Shown: positions 25,782 to 35,917, counted from the first letter of the stretch. The stretch is 64,000 nt of DNA from Moraxella osloensis (GCF_009867135.1 NZ_CP047226.1:744001-808000); one strand, 5' to 3'. The notes: generated by a model from the sequence alone, not told the origin. Program-made: numbers and translations.

Positions 25782-27641
25782 CTAATGCGGCTTGGGTTCA
25801 TCGGCCAATTTTTCAAATCGCTCTTTTTCTTTATGGAGTTCATGTTTCGCGGTGGTCATATCGCTATCAAATAAGCTTTCGAGTTCTTGAATCGCCGATT
25901 GTGCTGAGGCAATCATCTCTGCTTCATCTTGATAGATGGCGCGCTGGCGTTCAATCAATGCGTCATCATAGTCACGGAACATTTGCACGGTTTTTCGTGC
26001 GGTTTTTGGATCCATGCCCAATATTTCCAAGGTTTCGCGTGACATATCCAGCGAAGTTAGGTAAGTCTCTCGCCAAATATATTTGACCCCCACATCGCGC
26101 AAACGATAATAATGCTCACGGTTTTTGGCACGTGCCAAGATGGTCAGATGCGGATAATTGCGTACGGCATAAGCGGCGACCGTCTCAGATAGTTCAATAT
26201 CGCCAATCGCGATGATAAAAACTTTGGCGTTTTCAAGCCCTGCCGCTCGCAGAATTTCTGGATTTTTGGGATTGCCATAGTATACTTGGTTACCAAATTT
26301 GCGGACGAAATCGACTTGGTTGGCAGATTTTTCAATCGCAGTAAACTCAATATTGTGCATGCGTAGCACACGACCGATGATTTGCCCGACACGTCCAAAT
26401 CCTGCAATCACCACCGCGTGCTCATGGTTGGGTATTTTGTCGTATTCTTTACTCGGCGTAGCTTTGGCAAATAGCGGATTGCCAATTTTTTCTAGTAATA
26501 AAAATGCCAGAGGCGTCATTGCCATTGAGACAGTCACCACAAGGTTTAGAATATTTTGTTGTTCACGGGTTAACAGATGCTGGGCGGTTGCTACGCTAAA
26601 CAGTACAAACGCAAATTCCCCACCTTGCGCTAGCGTCACCCCAAGACGGATACTACTTTCGTTTTTGTTGCCCATGAGCCGCGCAATGATTGTCAGCACC
26701 ACAAACTTAATGAGCATCAGCAATACTGCCAAGCCAATGATGAGTAAGGGCTTGGCGACAATTAATTTGACGTTGGTAAGCATACCAACTGACATAAAAA
26801 ACAGCCCAAGCAGCAAACCCTTAAATGGCTCAATACTCGCCTCTAACTCATGGCGGTATTCGGAGTCAGCCAGTAGTACCCCGGTTAAAAATGCCCCAAG
26901 TGCCATTGACAAGCCTATATAATTCATCAATAGCGACACACCCAGTACGATAAACAACGCTGTGGCGGTGAGCAGCTCGGTGACGTTACTAGAGGCTACG
27001 AACTTAAAGAAAGGGCGTACCACAAACCGACTGACAAATATCATGCCAACAAAAATACTGATGACTTTGGCAAAATAAATCCAATCGTAATTTTGCTCTT
27101 GCGCGCTCGACAAAAATGGCAATGCGGCAAGTAAAGGAATGACCGCGATATCTTGAAATAATAAAATAGTAAAGGCTTGCTGACCATGCGTGGTGGAAAG
27201 CTGCTTTTTTTCACCCAATAACTGCAGCACAAACGCCGTAGATGATAGCGCCAAGCCAAAACCGATGACAAAGCTATTTGATAGCCGAATATCTAAAAAA
27301 TACCACGATAGCAGCATCAGCACCACGCCCGTGACAATCACCTGCAGCCCGCCTAACACAAAAATCTGTTGCCTAAGTGCCCAAAGCCGAGAGGGCTGTA
27401 GCTCTAAGCCAATAATAAATAATAACAGCACGACCCCAAATTCAGAAAAATGCAGCAAGTCATCGGGGTTACCCGCAACTTTCAAAAAACTTGGACCCAG
27501 CAATAAGCCTGTAAACAAATAACCCAATACCGTGGCGATACCAAAACGCTTTGCAAGCGGTATCAAAATCACTGCCGCACCCAAAAAGATAGTTGCGTCA
27601 AGCATCATAGAACTATCAGCACTGGCAGCAAGCACAAACAT
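25782..27641 (-). CDS. Kef-type K+/H+ antiporter (CPA2 family) with TrkA-N domain
   Basis: 619 residues from ATG 27641 (GAGG 8 nt upstream); a TTG four codons earlier is less likely. Residues about 15-385 form a sodium/proton exchanger domain of about 12 helices (GYLFTGLLLGPSFLK, VVLLLFIIGLELQPSRLW, LAQGGEFAFVLFSVA). Residues about 405-520 form a Rossmann RCK/TrkA-N domain (HAVVIAGFGRVGQIIGRVL). A charged coiled tail follows. Closest to KefB/KefC, which protect against electrophiles by potassium efflux; a separate KefF/KefG subunit gene is not adjacent. Confidence 0.9.
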   Translation of the reverse strand: MFVLAASADSSMMLDATIFLGAAVILIPLAKRFGIATVLGYLFTGLLLGPSFLKVAGNPDDLLHFSEFGVVLLLFIIGLELQPSRLWALRQQIFVLGGLQVIVTGVVLMLLSWYFLDIRLSNSFVIGFGLALSSTAFVLQLLGEKKQLSTTHGQQAFTILLFQDIAVIPLLAALPFLSSAQEQNYDWIYFAKVISIFVGMIFVSRFVVRPFFKFVASSNVTELLTATALFIVLGVSLLMNYIGLSMALGAFLTGVLLADSEYRHELEASIEPFKGLLLGLFFMSVGMLTNVKLIVAKPLLIIGLAVLLMLIKFVVLTIIARLMGNKNESSIRLGVTLAQGGEFAFVLFSVATAQHLLTREQQNILNLVVTVSMAMTPLAFLLLEKIGNPLFAKATPSKEYDKIPNHEHAVVIAGFGRVGQIIGRVLRMHNIEFTAIEKSANQVDFVRKFGNQVYYGNPKNPEILRAAGLENAKVFIIAIGDIELSETVAAYAVRNYPHLTILARAKNREHYYRLRDVGVKYIWRETYLTSLDMSRETLEILGMDPKTARKTVQMFRDYDDALIERQRAIYQDEAEMIASAQSAIQELESLFDSDMTTAKHELHKEKERFEKLADEPKPH

Positions 27642-27659
27642 ACAAAACCTCAATTATTT

Positions 27660-28415
27660 TTAATTTTTGACAAAAATTTTCCAAATCCCATTATCGGCAA
27701 TCGCATTTTTATAGGCGTCATTGCGTTTTTTACGGGGAGTTTGCCGGCTGTCCACCACTTTAAAGTCTGCTAACGTTTGAATGACCAAACCTGTGCGATA
27801 AAAACGAATCCGTTCAGGCTCTAACAATTCACCTTTGGGATTGCGACAAAACACATAAGCACGTAAATCAATAAATTCACGATGCGCCACCAGCCGCACG
27901 TCTTCGCTTTTGGCTAGGGCATTTTCCATCGCCATCAACTGGGCATCCTCATACGGACCGCATTTTTCGACCAGTGCACCCACTGACCCAAAATTTTTGG
28001 ATTCTTTGGCTTTGGTACGGGTCAAATGCAGTTTTTGCACATGATAAATAAACTGCGGTATCTCAAGGCTTGCGGGTAATGGTAGATAATCAGGCGGCAA
28101 TCCTGCTGAAGGATAAAACCCTTTGGCGCGGTCAATCAAAGCTTGCCAGGTTTGCTCATAGCTTTGCACCTCTGCCAAATTGCCTGCATAAATAGGCAAG
28201 TCTTGAATTTGGGTGAGATAGGGCGGTGGAAAAAAATTATCCCGAAATTGGGCAATATCAGCTTGCAAGGTGGAGAGCAATAACTTGACCTGTTTTTTAT
28301 GCGCCTTTTCATCAACCAGCAATGCTGAGGGATTGCCATTATCTGAGTTGTCTGAGCCATCAGATTGGGTGAGATGCAAATTGGGTGCCACGAAAGGTGC
28401 AGAACGGTGTGTCAT
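27660..28415 (-). CDS. uncharacterised protein
   Basis: 251 residues, mostly hydrophilic, no signal peptide or membrane helix. Recognisable stretches are LTQIQDLPIYAGNLAEVQSYEQTWQALIDRAKGFYPSAG and REFIDLRAYVFCRNPKGELLEPERIRFYRTGLVIQ; the latter looks like a mixed alpha/beta fold. I do not recognise a family. It lies 18 nt upstream of the antiporter gene on the same strand, so the two are probably co-transcribed. An AGGT-type site precedes the ATG. Confidence 0.7.
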   Translation of the reverse strand: MTHRSAPFVAPNLHLTQSDGSDNSDNGNPSALLVDEKAHKKQVKLLLSTLQADIAQFRDNFFPPPYLTQIQDLPIYAGNLAEVQSYEQTWQALIDRAKGFYPSAGLPPDYLPLPASLEIPQFIYHVQKLHLTRTKAKESKNFGSVGALVEKCGPYEDAQLMAMENALAKSEDVRLVAHREFIDLRAYVFCRNPKGELLEPERIRFYRTGLVIQTLADFKVVDSRQTPRKKRNDAYKNAIADNGIWKIFVKN

Positions 28416-28729
28416 ACGCGTTTACCTCCAGTAAGCTAATGATTTTTATATAGATTTAATAGAAACTTAAACACATATTAAATACAGATGTTTAATTGTT
28501 TGGCAAACGTCTAGCAAGCGTTTAGCAAATAAGGCTTGCCACAGCATGGTGCTGATTCATCCTAACATATTTAGCCTAAGTAATGCGCACAATTAAGCAG
28601 TTAATCGTAAGAAAAGTTAAATCGCCAAAGCCATTCAAACTAAAAATCCAAAATTACAAAAACCCAAAAACAAAACCAATGACGCTCAGCGGCAACATCG
28701 ACTTTTTGCACTTCGAGTCAAAAAGTCGG
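28416..28729. other. intergenic region, no gene seen
   Basis: A/T-rich 314 bp holding the promoter of the upstream-facing minus-strand gene. Contains an inverted repeat TTAAACA 28467-28473 / TGTTTAA 28489-28495 and degenerate 11-bp repeats (GGCAAACGTCT, AGCAAGCGTTT, AGCAAATAAGG) at 28502-28534. Confidence 0.4.
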
Positions 28730-29749
28730 TTAGTGTGCGTGCGCATGGACAGGGGGTTTGCTGGTAATATCACAATTAAACTGCGCGGAGTGCGCATGCA
28801 AATCACTCTCAAATTGCAGTGTACTGTGCCCAATGCCTAAATGCTGTAACTCGTGTTGTAAGTCTGATAATAGCGCATCAGTTTGCTGCAGGGTAAGCGA
28901 GCTTGGGACGATGATATGACAAGATAAGCTATGTAAGCCGCTGGTAATCGTCCAGATATGTAGGTCATGAACCGATAACACGTTTGGGTGGGCAGAGAGG
29001 GTTTGGATAATAACGCTTTGGTCAATATGATTGGGCGCGCCTTCCATTAAGATATGGGCGGCATTTTTGACGACAGCATAACCACTGCGAACAATCAGTA
29101 GCGCCACCAAAATACTCACTGCCGCATCTGCCCACACCCAGCCAAACAGCATAATCACAATAGCAGCAATAATCGCAGCCACCGAGCCTAGCAAGTCACT
29201 TAATACATGTAAATAAGCGCTTTTCATATTGAGATTATCAGTATCGCCACCGTGCATCAGTTTGACCACCACCAAATTGACGATAAGTCCAATAGTACTG
29301 ATAACTAGCATACCCGTGGTGGCGATTTGTGGCGGCTGCTGAAAACGCAGCACGGCTTCATAAATAATACCTGCACTGATAATCAGTAGCGTTACCCCAT
29401 TGATGAGCGCAATCAAAATCTCAAAACGGCGATAACCAAAAGTTTTATGGGAGGTAGCAGATTTTTTACCGATGATAAACGCAAACAAAGTCATGGCAAG
29501 TGACACCGCATCACTAAACATATGACCTGCATCTGATAACAACGCCAAACTGCCAGTAATATAACCGCCGATAACTTCAACAACCATATAGCTTGCAATG
29601 ATGGCAAACGCTATCGTGATGATACGCTGATTATCGGTATGACTGTGGCTATGACTACTGTGACTGTGGTCAGCGTTCTCATGGTGATGATTGTTGCCAT
29701 GACCATGCGCATTAGGCTGCTTTGAATCTTGAAGCGGTTTTGGGGTCAT
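28730..29749 (-). CDS. cation diffusion facilitator (CDF) zinc/divalent metal exporter
   Basis: 339 residues. A His-rich N-terminus (HGHGNNHHHENADHSHSSHSHSH) precedes six helices. LALLSDAGHMFSDAVSLAMTLFA contains the D-x3-H/D metal site of helix II, and a second D-x3-D site lies in helix V (LHVLSDLLGSVAAI, YLHV.SD). The cytoplasmic C-terminal domain is SVHDLHIWTITSGLHSLSCHIIV. This layout matches the CzcD/ZitB branch, which exports Zn2+ (or Co2+/Cd2+) against protons. No metal-responsive regulator gene is adjacent. Confidence 0.92.
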   Translation of the reverse strand: MTPKPLQDSKQPNAHGHGNNHHHENADHSHSSHSHSHTDNQRIITIAFAIIASYMVVEVIGGYITGSLALLSDAGHMFSDAVSLAMTLFAFIIGKKSATSHKTFGYRRFEILIALINGVTLLIISAGIIYEAVLRFQQPPQIATTGMLVISTIGLIVNLVVVKLMHGGDTDNLNMKSAYLHVLSDLLGSVAAIIAAIVIMLFGWVWADAAVSILVALLIVRSGYAVVKNAAHILMEGAPNHIDQSVIIQTLSAHPNVLSVHDLHIWTITSGLHSLSCHIIVPSSLTLQQTDALLSDLQHELQHLGIGHSTLQFESDLHAHSAQFNCDITSKPPVHAHAH

Positions 29750-29880
29750 TGTGAATTGCTTACCCTAATCAATGGTAAAAATTAGCTAAATTGTAGCCCA
29801 ATCAGCGACTCGAAAAAAGCCCATTTAAACATCCCCCTAAAATAAGCGGTCTACCAAAATCAATGGTTTTGCAAGTCAGG

Positions 29881-32127
29881 TTAAGACCAACTCATCGGAT
29901 CAATGTCAATCGATAGTCTGGCATACTTTGCTGAAGGCAAGGCAATTGTCTGGCGCCACCAGTCCGACAATAGCTGCTGGCGAACGTGCCGTGTTTTGGT
30001 CAAAATTAATAAATGCGAGTGATAGCGACTGTTTTTCTTTGCCATCGGCGCATCTACGGGGCCATTAATGGCAATACCCAAAGCTGGCATGTGTTGGCGT
30101 GATGGCAATAGCGCCATCGCTTGATGCAAAATTTGCTGATTGTTTTCTAACGATTTGCTTTCCACCCGTACCAAACAAGCGTAAGTAAATGGCGGCAATC
30201 CCAACATGCGCCGCTCAGCCAATAATTGCTGAGCAAAACTCAGATATCCTTCACGTACCAAAGTCAGTAATGCGGGATTTTCAGGTTGCAGGGTTTGTAT
30301 CAGTACCAGACCTGCTTTATCGGCACGACCGGCACGACCTGCCACTTGGATAATCAGCTGGGCAGTATGCTCAGGCGAGCGAAAATCTGAAGATAAAAAA
30401 CCACGGTCAGCATTGGGAATTGCCACCAAGGTCACATTGGGGAAATGATGCCCTTTTGCCACCATTTGCGTGCCCACCAAAATGGCTTTGGGATTATCAG
30501 CAATACGCTGATACACTTGCTCCCAACTGTTTTTTTTACGCGTGGTATCGCGGTCAATCTGAATCACAGGCACATCGGGGAAAAGCTCAGTTAACCCTTC
30601 AACCATCCGCGCGGTACCCATGCCCACAGGGTCAAGATTGCTACTACCACAGCTGGGGCAATGGTTCGGGATGGCTTGCTGCCAATCGCAGTGGTGGCAT
30701 TTTAGCATTGCCACTGGCTGAAAATGCACTGTCAAATGCGCATCACAGCGCGGGCAGTCTGCTTGCCAACCGCAAGCATCACACAATAAGATGGGCGCGT
30801 AGCCACGACGGTTTAAAAATACCAATACTTGCTCATCTTTATCCAACGTTTGTCGAATGGCTTGAATTAAGCTTTGCGCCAAACCGTTTTGCCATGCCTG
30901 TTGGCGCGCATCAATCAGCTGCATAATGGCAGGTTTGGCATCGCCTGCACGCTGGGTCAAAGTAAGCTCGGTGAGTTTGCCTTGTTGTACTAAATACAGG
31001 CTTTCAAGCGATGGCGTCGCGGTACCCAATATCACCGGACAATTAAGCTGAAACCCACGATAGAGCGCCACGTCACTGGCGTGATAGCGCAGTGAGTCTT
31101 GCTGTTTGTAAGATTGGTCATGCGACTCATCGACAATAATCAGCCCTAAATTGGCAAATGGGTATAACACTGACGAACGGGTACCAATAATAATTTGCGC
31201 ATAGCCCAGTCGGCATTGTTGCCAGCCATCAAGCCGCACGGTGTCATTAAGTCCCGAATGTAGCATCAATACTTGGGCTTCAAATCGTTCGGAAAATCGC
31301 TGTCTGGTCTGTGGGGTCAGCCCAATTTCTGGCACTAAGATAAGCACTTGTTTGCCTTGCGCCAGCACTGTTTGCATCACTTGCAAATACACTTCGGTCT
31401 TGCCACTTCCCGTAATCCCATTGAGCAAAAAACCTTCATAATGTGGCTGCTGGCAGGCGTGGGTGATTTTTTGCACAGCTTGTTGTTGCTGCAAATTTAA
31501 GGTGAGCGGCGTGGTGGCAAGCTTAGCAAGCTTGGGTAAAGATGGCATTTGATAAACAGGCGCAATCAGACCTTTTTGCTCAAATTTTTTTAAATAAGCA
31601 GGCTCGACACCATGGTCTATCAGCGCAAACTCAGTTACAAGTTTTGTGGCATTGCGATGTGAATTGCCATGCGAGTTGATGACCAATTCACATAAAGCAA
31701 ATTGTTGGCGTTGCTTTTTTGCGCTGGCAGAAAAATCATCGTCAGTGGCATCACGTAATTGTTGCCAACATAATTGTCGATAGTCGAGCGTCATTCCTTG
31801 GCGAATTAACGTCGGCAGCATGACAGAAAACACATCGCCAAGCGGATAGCAGTAATAAGCAGACAGCCAATAAGCGAGTTTTAGCAATGCCTCATCGACA
31901 ATCGGCCGCTCATCAAGTATGTCCAATACAGGTTTAATCGCATTTTGCGTAAGCTGACTGTGCTCAATATGCGCCACCACAATGCCGACCAATTTGCGCG
32001 CACCAAACGGTACTCGGACGCGGCAGCCAATCGCGGGCAACGCATCGCCCACAATGCGATAATCAAACACCGAATCAATGGGGACAGGTAAGGCAACTTG
32101 GATTAGCATATTATAAGTTTTATTCAT
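29881..32127 (-). CDS. priA: primosomal replication protein N' (helicase PriA)
   Basis: 748 residues. N-terminal 3'-DNA-binding domain (QVALPVPIDSVFDYRI...RVRVPFGARKLVGIV). Walker A LLNGITGSGKTEVYL near residue 235; DEAD-box-like IVDESHDQSYKQQ; motif LVGTQMVAKGHHFPNVTLVAIPNAD and VAGRAGRADKAG near 560-600. Zinc-binding Cys cluster LCDACGWQADCPRC ... LKCHHCDW ... HCPSCGS. PriA restarts stalled replication forks. It is transcribed alone, divergent from a lipoprotein gene. Confidence 0.97.
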   Translation of the reverse strand: MNKTYNMLIQVALPVPIDSVFDYRIVGDALPAIGCRVRVPFGARKLVGIVVAHIEHSQLTQNAIKPVLDILDERPIVDEALLKLAYWLSAYYCYPLGDVFSVMLPTLIRQGMTLDYRQLCWQQLRDATDDDFSASAKKQRQQFALCELVINSHGNSHRNATKLVTEFALIDHGVEPAYLKKFEQKGLIAPVYQMPSLPKLAKLATTPLTLNLQQQQAVQKITHACQQPHYEGFLLNGITGSGKTEVYLQVMQTVLAQGKQVLILVPEIGLTPQTRQRFSERFEAQVLMLHSGLNDTVRLDGWQQCRLGYAQIIIGTRSSVLYPFANLGLIIVDESHDQSYKQQDSLRYHASDVALYRGFQLNCPVILGTATPSLESLYLVQQGKLTELTLTQRAGDAKPAIMQLIDARQQAWQNGLAQSLIQAIRQTLDKDEQVLVFLNRRGYAPILLCDACGWQADCPRCDAHLTVHFQPVAMLKCHHCDWQQAIPNHCPSCGSSNLDPVGMGTARMVEGLTELFPDVPVIQIDRDTTRKKNSWEQVYQRIADNPKAILVGTQMVAKGHHFPNVTLVAIPNADRGFLSSDFRSPEHTAQLIIQVAGRAGRADKAGLVLIQTLQPENPALLTLVREGYLSFAQQLLAERRMLGLPPFTYACLVRVESKSLENNQQILHQAMALLPSRQHMPALGIAINGPVDAPMAKKNSRYHSHLLILTKTRHVRQQLLSDWWRQTIALPSAKYARLSIDIDPMSWS

Positions 32128-32200
32128 TTTCTGATATTATCCTATATACCAAGCAAATTTACCAAAAATATTAGAACAAAAAATAAAAGAGTAGCTTTAA

Positions 32201-33004
32201 ATGAAACTTAAATTTTTATTAAGCCTTACGATTCTTTTAATTTCAGCATGTAGTCAAGCAACTAATGAAAATTCAAAAATTGCTTCAGATTCAAAGATTG
32301 TTTTGATAGGAGATGAGATTCGTAACCAAGTATTGGCAGACTGCATGAAGACATTAGTATGTGTGGAGAATGATAAACAGAAACTTATCACGCCACCTGA
32401 AAATGCTGATGCTGTTACCACTGGTCAATATACTAATCAAGCCCAAGAAGTGGTCTTAATAGTTGATGCCAAAACTGGACCTTTGCCTATCACTAGAGAA
32501 CATATACTCATATCACGGCAGACTAAAGCGCCTAAGATGTCAGTGTTATTCGTTGACTCTGAAATGATTGATGATAAAGAATTAATGGATATGGAAGTAG
32601 ATGAAATCAAAAACTTGATAGCATCTTATGACATGCAAGATCAACTCACAAACATGTATTTTGGTAAACAAGGTTTAAAACAGTTATTAAACGACACTAA
32701 GCAAGTGACCAATAAAGACAAACCAACATTTGAAAAAAAAACAACTCATATTGAAGCACAAATTTATAATATGACAAAAGAAGAATTGGGAGTGCCGCTA
32801 AAAAATAGCAGTGAGGTGTTGGTTTGGATAAGCGGTCAAATAACCAAAGCAAAAGTAATTGCAACACACAATATAGCCCAAGGAGAAATTGCGGATATAG
32901 AGTTAGAGTTTGAAAACTCAGTTTATACCAGTTTAGCAGAAAGATTTTTTATTCAAGTTGATAATAGAATTGTAGCGACAGGCGTGTTAATTGGAATGAA
33001 ATAA
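32201..33004 (+). CDS. lipoprotein of unknown function
   Basis: 267 residues. Residues 1-17 form a lipoprotein signal (MKLKFLLSLTILLISAC), with lipobox ISAC and Cys17 as the lipidated residue, followed by SQATNENS (no Asp at +2, so outer-membrane sorting is likely). The mature part is acidic, without recognised domains; the last 60 residues (AKVIATHNIAQGEIADIELEFEN) look beta-rich. The A/T-rich composition stands out from neighbours. Confidence 0.8.
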   Translation: MKLKFLLSLTILLISACSQATNENSKIASDSKIVLIGDEIRNQVLADCMKTLVCVENDKQKLITPPENADAVTTGQYTNQAQEVVLIVDAKTGPLPITREHILISRQTKAPKMSVLFVDSEMIDDKELMDMEVDEIKNLIASYDMQDQLTNMYFGKQGLKQLLNDTKQVTNKDKPTFEKKTTHIEAQIYNMTKEELGVPLKNSSEVLVWISGQITKAKVIATHNIAQGEIADIELEFENSVYTSLAERFFIQVDNRIVATGVLIGMK

Positions 33005-33035
33005 GAACTTATCAAATCATTTTAATAAGTTCTTA
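33002..33035. terminator. hairpin between lipoprotein gene and ridA
   Basis: Perfect 11-bp stem TAAGAACTTAT 33002-33012 / ATAAGTTCTTA 33025-33035 that includes the lipoprotein stop codon. No clear T-tract, so terminator strength is uncertain. Confidence 0.55.
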
Positions 33036-33049
33036 AATCTGATGAATAT

Positions 33050-33430
33050 TTAGTCTAAATATAAAATCGCTTCAATTTCTACCACCGCACCTTTTGGCAA
33101 GGCAGCCACTTGCACAGCGGCTCGGGCAGGGTAAGGCGCAGACAAACGCACCGCAAAAATCTCATTTAAGGCAGTAAAATCTGCCAAATCGGTGAGGGAG
33201 ACATTAAATTTCACCACATTGGCAAGCGAACCGCCTGCAGCTTGGCAGATAGCATCGATGTTTGACATGACTTGGTTGGCCTGATTAACAAAGCCATCGG
33301 CTAGGGTCATGGTGTTTGGGTCAAGTCCGATTTGACCTGAAATATAGACAGTCTTATCAACCTTCACGGCTTGTGAATAAGTGCCTACCGCAGCAGGCGC
33401 ATTGTCAGTATGAATGATGTCACGGCTCAT
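33050..33430 (-). CDS. ridA: RidA family reactive intermediate deaminase
   Basis: 126 residues, normal size. The signature GTYSQAVKVDKTVYISGQIGLDPNTM near the N-terminus and the catalytic Arg in APYPARAAVQVAALPKGAVVEIEAIL. RidA hydrolyses 2-aminoacrylate and related imines from PLP enzymes. It lies 27 nt after spoT on the same strand, the spoT-ridA pair also seen in other gammaproteobacteria. Confidence 0.95.
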   Translation of the reverse strand: MSRDIIHTDNAPAAVGTYSQAVKVDKTVYISGQIGLDPNTMTLADGFVNQANQVMSNIDAICQAAGGSLANVVKFNVSLTDLADFTALNEIFAVRLSAPYPARAAVQVAALPKGAVVEIEAILYLD

Positions 33431-33457
33431 ATTATTTCCTATTACAGTATGATGGGT

Positions 33458-35686
33458 TTACAAAATATCTTTATTTTTTGGCGCAGACGTGTTTTGGCTC
33501 TGAGAAAGTAGCACTTCGTCATTCCATTGATACAGTCTTACAATATTGGGGTAGCCCAAGAAGGTACGTAGGCGCTGAATTAAGCTTGCAATCTGGTCAC
33601 GGCTTTGCACCACCACAAACAGCAAGGTATAGCCATTACGCTGTTCGATATATTCAAAACCTGCTTGAGTGTCACGTACAATAAAGATTAAATCGCTGAT
33701 TTGCTCATCGGTCAAGTTTTGATTAATTTTTAGCGCAGCATCAAAATAAATACGCTTCGATACTTCATCCTCACTGTTAGACACTCGCCAATGTAGCGGA
33801 ATCACTTGGTATTCATTGACACGGCGAATTTCATCAATCGAAAAACATTTATGGCGATGCACTACCAAGCCATTTTTTGAAATATGCCCGACAATCGGGT
33901 CGCCATACACCGGATGACAACAGCTGGAAAAATTCATCTCCATATTGGCGGCATCCGCAATCAAGCTTTGCGGTTGGTTAGCGGCATGGGCGCTGGCTTG
34001 GTTTTTGGCAAGCTGCTCTTGGGTCAATAAGCGCGAAACGGCAATCTGCGGCAGCAATTTACCTGTGGTAAACTCCGTAAAGAACGCACTTTTATCCTGT
34101 AAGCCACGCCAATCAAGTAGCAGTTGCCATTGTTCATCGCTCACATCAGCGAGTGAAAGATTTTGCGTTTTAAGCGCGCGCTCAAAGGCGGTTTTACCTT
34201 CGTGCTCTTTTTGCTCAGGATTTAAGCCTTTTAACCATTCAAACAACGCACGCCGCGCTTTATTGGTTGCCACAAAACCCAGCCACTCCGCTTTTGGAAT
34301 CGCATTGGGGTCAGTATGAATTTTGACCCTATTGCCGGTTTTCAAAATCGTACCCAGTTTGGCTTCTACACCATTGATTTGAGCGCCCGTTGCACGGTTA
34401 CCGATATGGGTACTGATAGTATAGGCAAAGTCCAGCGCTGTGGAGCCGCGCGGCAACTCATAGGCATCACCGTTTGGGGTATAGCAAATAATTTTACGTT
34501 CGTGAAGATAATCAATCAGTTTATCAACCACCGTCACCGCATCAGATGGCTGCTCTTCGATATCGCTTTCATTATCGGCAATCAAGTTTTGCAGATTGCG
34601 TAGAGAGGCCTGAATCACTGACTGGCTAAGCGGCGATGCGGCTTCACCCATCAAAATCCCTAAACGGGTGGTTTTGAGCATGGTTTTAGTCAAAATGACC
34701 ACTTTGATGGTGTCATGGTCGTTTTTATAGGTTATGGTAAACGATTGGTTGCCCCCCGCACGCGGATGACGGATATTGTCTTCGATACACTCAGGCGCAA
34801 TTTGGTATTTATTGATAAAATACTTGGCGATTTGGTCGCAGTCTTCCACTTTATCCATGACTAGCATAAATTCATAATGCCACAGCAAATCGGTGATTTC
34901 GCCGCGGTTTTTAAAAAACTGGCGAAACAAGGTCACGCGGTTATCGACATCTTTGACATAACCTTTAACGCCCAGTCGGCTCAAAACGATATTTAAATAA
35001 TTATGAATAGCTTCTTGTTGAAAGGTGCGCCCCAAGCCATGCTGCATAAGCTTATCGGATAACTTGTTATACATGGGCGCATTTAGGCTGCGATAACATA
35101 AAATCTCGATATAGTCGGCTAAATCATTAAGCCCAAGCGTACGAGCAAACGGCACATAAAAATCCAAGGTTTCTTGTGCGGTTGCCTGTTGTTTTTTTTC
35201 AGGCACTGCTTCGATGGTAGTCATATTGTGCAAGCGGTCAGCCAATTTGACAATCAACACGCGCGGATCTTCTAGCGTTGCGGTAATAATGCGATAAAAA
35301 GTTGCGGCTTTATTGATGTGTTTTTCATTGGAGGATTTTAATTTGGTGACACCATTGACGATTTGGGCAACTGGCTTGCCAAACTCTCGGATCAAATCTT
35401 CTTCAGTGGTAGGTGTATCTTCCACGGTATCATGCAAAATCGCCGCCACAATGGTATCGACATCCATGCGAAAACTACCCAAAATCTCCGCTACCGCCAT
35501 AGGGTGGGTGATATAAGGCTCGCCAGATTTGCGTTTATCTTTGATATGGGCTTGGTCGCCAAAGGCACAGGCTTTGAGAACAATTTGCTGTTCGGCATCA
35601 TCCAAATAATCCAATACACGCATTAGGTCAAACTGTGCAATATCCACATCAGGATGGCTTAATTTTGGTAAAGTTGATATATTCAA
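33458..35686 (-). CDS. spoT: SpoT-type (p)ppGpp hydrolase with decayed synthetase domain
   Basis: 742 residues. The HD hydrolase is intact: YITHPMAV (His61), ILHDTVEDT (His85-Asp86, Glu89-Asp90) and VKLADRLHNM (Asp150, Asn154). The synthetase region that should carry YSIYKKM, D-x2-G-x-R, NGYQSLHT and EVQIRT-type motifs instead reads VTLFRQFFKN, LLWHYEFML, GGNQSFTITYKN and VVILTKTMLK, so the catalytic residues are gone. TGS (LPRGSTALDFAYTISTHIGNRATGA), Cys-rich (NFSSCCHPVYGDPIVGH) and ACT domains follow. A hydrolase-only SpoT is known in Acinetobacter, and this fits. Confidence 0.92.
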   Translation of the reverse strand: MNISTLPKLSHPDVDIAQFDLMRVLDYLDDAEQQIVLKACAFGDQAHIKDKRKSGEPYITHPMAVAEILGSFRMDVDTIVAAILHDTVEDTPTTEEDLIREFGKPVAQIVNGVTKLKSSNEKHINKAATFYRIITATLEDPRVLIVKLADRLHNMTTIEAVPEKKQQATAQETLDFYVPFARTLGLNDLADYIEILCYRSLNAPMYNKLSDKLMQHGLGRTFQQEAIHNYLNIVLSRLGVKGYVKDVDNRVTLFRQFFKNRGEITDLLWHYEFMLVMDKVEDCDQIAKYFINKYQIAPECIEDNIRHPRAGGNQSFTITYKNDHDTIKVVILTKTMLKTTRLGILMGEAASPLSQSVIQASLRNLQNLIADNESDIEEQPSDAVTVVDKLIDYLHERKIICYTPNGDAYELPRGSTALDFAYTISTHIGNRATGAQINGVEAKLGTILKTGNRVKIHTDPNAIPKAEWLGFVATNKARRALFEWLKGLNPEQKEHEGKTAFERALKTQNLSLADVSDEQWQLLLDWRGLQDKSAFFTEFTTGKLLPQIAVSRLLTQEQLAKNQASAHAANQPQSLIADAANMEMNFSSCCHPVYGDPIVGHISKNGLVVHRHKCFSIDEIRRVNEYQVIPLHWRVSNSEDEVSKRIYFDAALKINQNLTDEQISDLIFIVRDTQAGFEYIEQRNGYTLLFVVVQSRDQIASLIQRLRTFLGYPNIVRLYQWNDEVLLSQSQNTSAPKNKDIL

Positions 35687-35917
35687 AAATGTGCCCTCAA
35701 CGTACGATACATAGGTTTAACCTGCTAAAAAATTCATATTGTCCTGGTCAGCAGTTAACTCTATCATAAAAAACGGCTGGATAAAAATAGCTGGCATCAA
35801 ACCAGCTAAAGTTAGCAAAAACGTATTATAAAGATATCTTAATTATTCGCAAAATTACCGCGAATTGTCAAGCTAAGTTACATATAATTCCACGTTTCAT
35901 TCCACGTTTTATTCAAC
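35687..35917. other. spoT upstream region
   Basis: Lies between the spoT start and the rpoZ terminator, so spoT needs its own promoter here. Contains a 12-bp duplication (ATTCCACGTTTC 35887-35898, ATTCCACGTTTT 35899-35910). Confidence 0.5.

Noticed and set aside
28583-28840. 85-codon open frame overlapping the 3' end of the CDF gene
   Set aside because: Lys-rich, no ribosome site, and its second half is antisense to the CDF domain.
30420-30926. 168-codon open frame opposite priA
   Set aside because: Antisense to the conserved zinc-binding and helicase motifs of priA; no homologous features.
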